From: Acidilobus saccharovorans 345-15 | Lineage (GTDB): Archaea; Thermoproteota; Thermoprotei_A; Sulfolobales; Acidilobaceae | NCBI RefSeq assembly: GCF_000144915.1 | Contig: NC_014374.1 | Location: 1,364,001 to 1,428,000 of the forward strand | Reading direction: 5' to 3' | Length of the DNA: 64,000 nucleotides | Shown here: positions 59,292 through 64,000 of the stretch, one piece after another | Numbering within the stretch: position 1 is the first letter of the stretch | How the letters are laid out: each line of letters opens with the position of its first letter | The notes under the pieces: model-generated | Told to the model about the DNA's origin: nothing | Databases searched by the model: none | What the model saw: only the letters and a program-made list of their open reading frames with translations | Position numbers and translations under genes: made by a program

Positions 59292-60043
59292 GCCCTTTTC
59301 CTGTTGAGGAACTGCAGCACCCTCTCGCGCACCACCGGCCTCGCGGTGAACGCAGCCAGGGTCCTCAGCCCCTTGTCGCTCAGGGCCTGCATCTTGGCCT
59401 CAGCCATGAGGGCCCTGGCCGCCGCAACTGCCTCGGGCTCGGCTTCGGCTATCTTGGCTGAGACCTCCTCGACCGTCGACCTCAGCTGCTCCACGCCGTC
59501 CACGACGCCGTTTATTATTCCGTACCTCGCCGCCTCCTCCGCAGTTATGAGGTCGCCCGTGAGCACAAGGTATGAGATCACCTTGGGCATGCCGAGCAGC
59601 ATGCCTATGGTCGAGGAGGCCGGGGGCACCATGCCGTACCTCAGCGGCGGCAGGCCAAACTTGGCCCACTTAACTGCGTATGCCAGGTCGGCGGCGTAGA
59701 GCACCTCAAAGCCGGCGCCCAGGGCGTAGCCGTTAACCGCGGCTATGACGGGCTTCCTGCAGTTGAAGGCGGCCCTGCAGAAGCCCCCGAGGCCGTCATA
59801 CATGAGCCTCCAGGCGTCCTCCTCGCTCTGGGCCTCGGCGGTCTCCTTGAGGTCTATGCCAGTTATGAAGAACTTCTCGCCGGCCCCGGTTATAGCTACG
59901 GTTGCCGTCGAGCCGCTGGAGCACTCGGCGTTTATCGCCTGCGTGAGCTCCTGGAGGTCCCTGTAGCCCAGCGAGTTGCCGGCCTCCTGCCTGTCAACTA
60001 TTATCCAGGAGGTGTGCTCGCTCCTCTCAACCCTTATGGCCAT
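59288..60043 (-). CDS. Enoyl-CoA hydratase/isomerase (crotonase) family
   Basis: A 251-residue crotonase-fold protein. AITGAGEKFFITGIDLKETAEAQS gives the first oxyanion segment, KPVIAAVNGYALGAGFEVLYAADLAYAVKWAKFGLPPLRYGMVPP the second, with one catalytic-type Glu in GFEV. The usual second Glu at GLPEvxLG is replaced (LPPLRYG), so hydratase activity may differ. ATG start. Last gene of the leftward group that includes the CoA-transferase and CitE-like lyase, so it probably acts on the same CoA esters. Confidence 0.83.
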   Translation of the reverse strand: MAIRVERSEHTSWIIVDRQEAGNSLGYRDLQELTQAINAECSSGSTATVAITGAGEKFFITGIDLKETAEAQSEEDAWRLMYDGLGGFCRAAFNCRKPVIAAVNGYALGAGFEVLYAADLAYAVKWAKFGLPPLRYGMVPPASSTIGMLLGMPKVISYLVLTGDLITAEEAARYGIINGVVDGVEQLRSTVEEVSAKIAEAEPEAVAAARALMAEAKMQALSDKGLRTLAAFTARPVVRERVLQFLNRKRA

Positions 60044-60075
60044 GTTATCCCCAGTGAGCCAACGCGCTCAAGGTA

Positions 60076-60489
60076 TTAATGCCTTTCATTGTCGTCCAGC
60101 AGTATAAAGGCCCTCCTGTACCCCGGGCCCGACACTATGACTGCCCTCCTGGGCCTCGCGGCGTCGGCCGAGAGGTAAGCGGCGAAGGCGAGGCCAAGGA
60201 GTATGCCGTAGTATGCCACAGTTATCGCGAAGCCCGCCCTGAGCGACCACGGCGGGTAGGAGGCCACCATCAGGGCCGCCAGGGCGAGCGATATTGCCAG
60301 AGACGCCAGGGCCCTGGAGCCCCCAAGGCTGGCCCTCCCAAGGGAGGCGCTGCCCCTGAGCCTGAGCTCCCCTCCTGGGGTAACCAGGATTACCTCGTCG
60401 CCCTCCACCCTGTAGGATATGGCGAGGCCCTCGGCCCTCAAGCTCAGCCCCGCAGCGGCCTGGGCCGCGGGAGATAAATGCTCAGCCAA
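60076..60489 (-). CDS. Small membrane protein of unknown function
   Basis: A 137-residue protein: a beta-rich soluble head (LAISYRVEGDEVILVTPGGELRLRG), two or three hydrophobic helices (ALASLAISLALAALMVAS; FAITVAYYGILLGLAFAAY) and a short tail. TTG start, overlapping the CoA-transferase stop by 8 nt. Not recognised. The coupling suggests it is made with the CoA enzymes. Confidence 0.65.
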   Translation of the reverse strand: MAEHLSPAAQAAAGLSLRAEGLAISYRVEGDEVILVTPGGELRLRGSASLGRASLGGSRALASLAISLALAALMVASYPPWSLRAGFAITVAYYGILLGLAFAAYLSADAARPRRAVIVSGPGYRRAFILLDDNERH

Positions 60490-61651
60490 CGACGCCGTCA
60501 GCCCTCAGGGACTCCAACTCCTTGTCGTCAAAGCCCAGCTCCCTGAGCACCTCCTCCGTCTGCTCCCCCTGCCTCGCGGGCGGCGGGGACCTGATCTGGG
60601 GCCTGACCCCGTTGAGCCTGCCCGGGAACGAGATGAGGCCGTAGGGGGACCCGCTGACCCGCTCCATGTCCTCCCTCGAGTAGGGGTCAGAGAACAGCTC
60701 TGACAGCGTGTAGACGGGGGCCACAGGCACCCCAGCCTTCCTGAGGAGGTCGACCCAGTGGTCCCTGGGCCTCGTCGAGAAGACCTCCTGGAGCCTCCTG
60801 TTTATGTATTCCCTCCTGCTCACCCTGGCCAGGTTGCCCTGGAGCTCCCTGTCCTCCGCCAGGTCCCTCAGGCCAAGGGCCTCGCACAGCTTGGCCCACT
60901 GCCTGTCGTTAACCACAGCAACCACGAACCACCTGCCGTCAGAGCCCACGTAGGCCTGGTGAGGCGCATATGACGGGTGTTCGTGGCCCAGCCTCTCCGG
61001 GTCCCTGCCGGTGGCCAGGAAGGCGTTGACCAGGTAGTTCATGGAGTATAGGCCTACGTCAAACAGGTAGGCCTCGGCGTAGTAGGGCCTCCTGCCCGAG
61101 TAGAGCCCCGCCAGGGCCTCGAGGGCCGCCATGTAGCCCGTGAATATGTCGAAGAGGGCGAAGGGGACCCTGAGGGGAGGGTCCGAGGGGGTCCCGAGGG
61201 ACATCATGAGCCCGCTCATGGCCTGGACTACCATGTCATAGGCCGGCAGGTCGCCGTACTGAGAGTCGGGCCTGAAGCCCTTTATGCTGACGTACACCAG
61301 GTCCCTGTTGACCTTGAACAGGGACTCGGGGTCGACGCCGAGCCTCTCCCTTACGCCTGGCCTGAAGTTCTCGAGGACCACGTGCGAGGACCCAGCCAGC
61401 CTGGCTATGACCTCCCTGGCCCTCGGGTGCCTTAGGTTAACCGCCACGCTCTTCTTGTTCCTGTTAGACGCAGCAAATATGGCGCTGAGCCCTCCCACCA
61501 CCGGGGCCGCCTGCCTGACCTCGTCGCCCTCGGGCGGCTCGACCTTTATGACCTCGGCCCCCATGTCGGCCAGTAGCATGGAGGCGAAGGGGCCGGCCAC
61601 CGCGTGGGTGAAGTCAAGGACCCTCACGCCCTCAAGCGGCAGGCCGCTCAA
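60482..61651 (-). CDS. Class III CoA-transferase (CaiB/BaiF family), catalytic Asp apparently replaced
   Basis: A 389-residue protein starting PLEGVRVLDFTHAVAGPFASMLLADMGAEVIKVEPP, the standard CaiB/FRC N-terminus, and with FRPGVRERLGVD and SIKGFRPDSQYGDLPAYDMVVQAMSGLM. Enzymes of the family move CoA between carboxylic acids through an Asp in the stretch D-V-S-x-x-D. Here the stretch is D198-V-G-L-Y-S203, so Ser takes the place of the second Asp. It overlaps the CitE-like gene by 4 nt (TTGA). Possible CoA acceptor: a C4-C5 dicarboxylate. May be active by another residue or may bind only. Confidence 0.86.
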   Translation of the reverse strand: MSGLPLEGVRVLDFTHAVAGPFASMLLADMGAEVIKVEPPEGDEVRQAAPVVGGLSAIFAASNRNKKSVAVNLRHPRAREVIARLAGSSHVVLENFRPGVRERLGVDPESLFKVNRDLVYVSIKGFRPDSQYGDLPAYDMVVQAMSGLMMSLGTPSDPPLRVPFALFDIFTGYMAALEALAGLYSGRRPYYAEAYLFDVGLYSMNYLVNAFLATGRDPERLGHEHPSYAPHQAYVGSDGRWFVVAVVNDRQWAKLCEALGLRDLAEDRELQGNLARVSRREYINRRLQEVFSTRPRDHWVDLLRKAGVPVAPVYTLSELFSDPYSREDMERVSGSPYGLISFPGRLNGVRPQIRSPPPARQGEQTEEVLRELGFDDKELESLRADGVVG

Positions 61652-62472
61652 GCGCCCTCACCGTAGTCCTCGAGCAGCCTCTTGGCGGTGGCGTAGTGCA
61701 CGTAGTCCACCAGCTGGTCCCTGAACCTTATGGCCCCCCTGCCCTGCCTGGCCGCGGACTCGTAGGCCTTAACTATCTCCCTGGCAAGCTCCAGCTCCTC
61801 CTTGGACGGCGTGAAGACGGCGTTTGCTATAGGTATCTGGGAGGGGTGTATGACCTGCTTGCCCACGTACCCAAGGGCCCTGGCCTCCCTGCACTCGGCC
61901 TCAAAGCCGGCGAGGTCCCTCAGGTCGAAGAACACGGAGTCTATGGGGTCCACCCCGTAGGCCTTGGCGTAGACCACTATGGCAGTCTTGGCGTACTCGT
62001 TCCTCTGGTACCTCTGCGCCTGTCCCCCGACGCTCAGGGCCAGGTCAGCTGGGCCGTAGGTTATGGCCGCCACCCCCTCGGAGGTCACCAGGTCCTCGAT
62101 CCTCGCGAGCCCCCTGGCGGTCTCAACTATGGGCTCCAGGCTGACCCCCAGGGACCTGTGTATGAAGCTCAGGTCCCCCTCCGCCTTAGGTATGACGACC
62201 AGGTCTACGTCGAGCTCAGAGAGCAGGGCAAGGTCCTTGAGGCCCTCCTTGGTAGAAGGCGAGTTTACCCTGACGGCCAGCTCCCTCCTGCCCCAGTCAA
62301 GCTCCTTGACCAGCCTCCTGAGCAGGTCCCTCGCCTCGTCCTTCTTGTCGGGCGGCACCGCGTCCTCAAGGTCTATTATCACGCTGTCCGCCTCCAGCTC
62401 GGTGCTCTTCCTTATCATGTGCTCGTTGTTCCCGGGCACGTAGAGCTGGGACCTCCTCCTCAAGCCCGGCAC
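61648..62472 (-). CDS. CitE-like malyl/citramalyl-CoA lyase
   Basis: A 274-residue TIM barrel of the HpcH/HpaI-CitE group. LRRRSQLYVPGNNEHMIRKSTELEADSVIIDLEDAVPPDKKDEAR has the conserved Arg/Glu/Asp layout, ELAVRVNSP the strand with the substrate Arg, VVIPKAE and PIVETARGLARIEDL the Mg-binding part; GYVGKQVIHPSQI closes the barrel. Such enzymes cleave malyl-, methylmalyl- or citramalyl-CoA to acetyl-CoA plus a keto acid. GTG start; GTAATAAACG (about 62495-62504) is the promoter. First gene of the leftward CoA-ester group. Confidence 0.88.
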   Translation of the reverse strand: MPGLRRRSQLYVPGNNEHMIRKSTELEADSVIIDLEDAVPPDKKDEARDLLRRLVKELDWGRRELAVRVNSPSTKEGLKDLALLSELDVDLVVIPKAEGDLSFIHRSLGVSLEPIVETARGLARIEDLVTSEGVAAITYGPADLALSVGGQAQRYQRNEYAKTAIVVYAKAYGVDPIDSVFFDLRDLAGFEAECREARALGYVGKQVIHPSQIPIANAVFTPSKEELELAREIVKAYESAARQGRGAIRFRDQLVDYVHYATAKRLLEDYGEGA

Positions 62473-62615
62473 CGCCGCTGTCTCGCTGAGAAGCGTTTAT
62501 TACGCACAGGCCCTTTTGCTTTAATTATAACTTTCGTCTAAAGTCTACTTGACAATTGTCTATACTTTTAATCCTGCCGCAGCTCAGCCTCAGGCAATAG
62601 CTCAGGTGGCGCAGG

Positions 62616-63905
62616 TTGAGTGGGTCCAGCAAGAGCCTGGGCGAGGCCCTTAAGCTGGCTATATCCGCGAACCTGGGGTGGGGCTTTGAGCTCTTCGACT
62701 TCGTCGTATACCTTTACGCTGGAACCACTATGGCTGAGCTCTTCTTCCCGTCAAGCGTTAAGATAGCAAGCCTCCTGGAGTTCTACTTGACCCTTGTCAT
62801 AGGCTACCTCGCAAGGCCCGTAGGCGGCGTCATATTCGGCCACTACGGCGACAGGCTGGGCAGGAAGAGGCTCTGGTTCGTCTCGCTCCTGGGCATGGGC
62901 ATCTCCACGATAGCCATAGGCTTCCTGCCGACCTACGCAGCCATAGGCATAGCGGCGCCCATTGCAATAGTGCTCCTCAGGGTGGTCCAGGGGCTCTTCG
63001 TGGCGGGCGAGTGGAGCGGCGGGATGACTTTTGTCGTTGAGAACGCCCCTGACCACCTCCGCGGCCTCCTGGGCGGGATACAGCAGGGAGGGGCTGCCCT
63101 CGGCCTCATATTTGCGGCCATAGCCTCCGAGGTCGCAAGCTACTTCGCCCCGACGCCGGCGCAGTTCGCGTCATATGGCTGGAGGGTAATGTTCTGGTTC
63201 GGCGCTATCCCCCTAGCAATAGCCCTCGCCGTGAGGTGGAGGGTCTCGGAGAGCGTGGAGTGGCTGGCCAAGGCCAGGGGCGACCCGGAGAAGGTGCCAA
63301 TACTCACCGTGTTCAGGAGGTGGTGGAGCCTCGTGATAATTTCGACCCTAATAATAGTTGGCGAGGCCACCGTCTACTACGGGGTGGTCGCCTTCATGCC
63401 CGACTTCCTCCAGAACAACGTCGGTATGCCATCCGGCGAGATCGCCATGGTTGTCCTCGTCACAAACATCGTCTGGTTCGTGACCTCACCCCTCTTCGGC
63501 TACATAAGCGACATAATAAGGTCCAGGAAGCTTTACCTGGCGGCTGCCTACGCGCTGATAGCGGCTACTTCCTATCCAGTGCTCCGCATGCTCTACAGCG
63601 GCAGCTACGCGGCCGCCCTGGCGGCGGGCGCAGTCGTGGGCCTGCTGTTCTCATGGCAGTACGCCGTCCTGCCGGCGTTCCTGGGCGAGAACATAAGCAC
63701 GAGGGTGAGGTACTCCTACATAGCCTTCGTCATAAACGTTGGCGTGGCCCTCTCGTCCCTAGCGCCGTTCGCGGTGACTTACCTGGGCTACAGGATTAAC
63801 AACACGCCCCTCGCAAACATACTGGTTGCCATCGGGGCGGCCGTGCTCGCCATGACATTCACCCTGGCGTCGCCCAGGGACAGGATAGGGGCCCCGCTCA
63901 TGTAA
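62616..63905 (+). CDS. MFS metabolite:H+ symporter (MHS family)
   Basis: A 429-residue carrier of the MHS group (KgtP, ProP, ShiA). Helix 1 reads ISANLGWGFELFDFVVYLYAGTTMAELFFPSS, the MHS opening pattern; motif A is GHYGDRLGRKRLWFVSLLGMGISTIAIGFLPTYAAIG; RVVQGLFVAGEWSGGMTFVVENAPDHLRG is typical of this group. TTG start; CTTTTAATCC (about 62567) is the promoter. Divergent from the CitE-like gene, so it probably imports the organic acid that cluster degrades. Confidence 0.9.
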   Translation: MSGSSKSLGEALKLAISANLGWGFELFDFVVYLYAGTTMAELFFPSSVKIASLLEFYLTLVIGYLARPVGGVIFGHYGDRLGRKRLWFVSLLGMGISTIAIGFLPTYAAIGIAAPIAIVLLRVVQGLFVAGEWSGGMTFVVENAPDHLRGLLGGIQQGGAALGLIFAAIASEVASYFAPTPAQFASYGWRVMFWFGAIPLAIALAVRWRVSESVEWLAKARGDPEKVPILTVFRRWWSLVIISTLIIVGEATVYYGVVAFMPDFLQNNVGMPSGEIAMVVLVTNIVWFVTSPLFGYISDIIRSRKLYLAAAYALIAATSYPVLRMLYSGSYAAALAAGAVVGLLFSWQYAVLPAFLGENISTRVRYSYIAFVINVGVALSSLAPFAVTYLGYRINNTPLANILVAIGAAVLAMTFTLASPRDRIGAPLM

Positions 63906-64000
63906 TTAGTAGCTGGCCTCCACGACCCTAGCCCCCTCGGCCCCGGCCTCGAGGGCCCTGACCCAGCGCGAGTGGGCCGAGAGGGCACTAACCACGTCGT
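63906..64000 (-). CDS. C-terminal fragment of an unidentified protein
   Basis: The last 31 codons of a leftward gene are inside the window and read DVVSALSAHSRWVRALEAGA, then EGARVVEASY, before TAA. It is a short helix-rich end with codon use like the neighbours; too little to assign a family. Convergent with the MHS carrier, two genes ending back to back. Confidence 0.55.
   Translation of the reverse strand, partial: DVVSALSAHSRWVRALEAGAEGARVVEASY

Noticed and set aside
61696-62541. 281-codon open frame on the plus strand
   Set aside because: Fully antisense to the CitE-like gene, which has clear family motifs; the plus frame is low-complexity.

Overview
The window looks like chromosomal DNA of a thermoacidophilic crenarchaeon, most like Acidilobus or a near relative. 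Supporting signs are the high GC content, AGG/ATA-rich codon use, many GTG/TTG starts, A-rich TATA boxes 20-35 nt upstream of often leaderless genes, an A-type ATPase, Nep1, GAPN, the archaeal PGK form, lipobox-free membrane-anchored binding proteins with Thr/Ser stalks, and a 24-nt CRISPR repeat ending in GAATTGAAAG. This placement is from sequence character only.

Layout. 1-5.7 kb: a divergent dipeptide/oligosaccharide-type ABC transporter beside a membrane-anchored GH12 endoglucanase. 5.8-10.3 kb: pgk, a universal stress protein, an MFS carrier and a GH1 beta-glycosidase. 10.4-15.1 kb: an apparent operon joining a NitT/TauT-type ABC transporter to UbiD and UbiA enzymes. 15.3-20.4 kb: a NAD-linked molybdenum/tungsten formate dehydrogenase with a MobA-like protein. 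20.6-30.4 kb: housekeeping and redox genes, a strong C/D box sRNA candidate, and a racemase-like / unknown / radical-SAM-SPASM / second radical-SAM cluster. 30.4-33.3 kb: a winged-helix regulator fused to a beta-rich domain (frame broken at a G7 run), with an ABC-2 exporter and a palindrome around its TATA box. 33.3-51.1 kb: a secretion-rich region with a glycosyltransferase, a second GH12 without signal peptide, a PKD-containing binding protein, a PNGase A-like enzyme, a 1291-aa sedolisin, two paralogous sugar-type binding proteins, two carriers and two tRNAs. 51.1-52 kb: an orphan CRISPR array. 52-59.3 kb: GAPN, Nudix, GltD-like oxidoreductase, TusA-like protein, UbiE-like methyltransferase, A-ATPase subunits and upp. 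59.3-64 kb: a crotonase / class III CoA-transferase / CitE-like lyase group with a divergent metabolite:H+ symporter, which suggests organic-acid catabolism.

Taken together the genes describe a heterotroph that cuts polysaccharides, glycoproteins and proteins outside the cell, imports the pieces through ABC and secondary carriers, and oxidises them through modified glycolysis (GAPN, PGK) and formate oxidation. The UbiA, UbiD and UbiE-like genes could serve quinone synthesis.

The most unusual points are: (1) genes whose conserved N-terminus lies upstream of any ATG/GTG/TTG (UbiA, a TusA-like protein, a racemase, a binding protein), with CTG starts strongly suggested in two; (2) the G7 frameshift in the regulator; (3) a dual-guide C/D sRNA with promoter and terminal stem; (4) a CRISPR spacer that reads as a P-loop ATPase motif; (5) the radical-SAM cluster; (6) the transporter-UbiD-UbiA operon.
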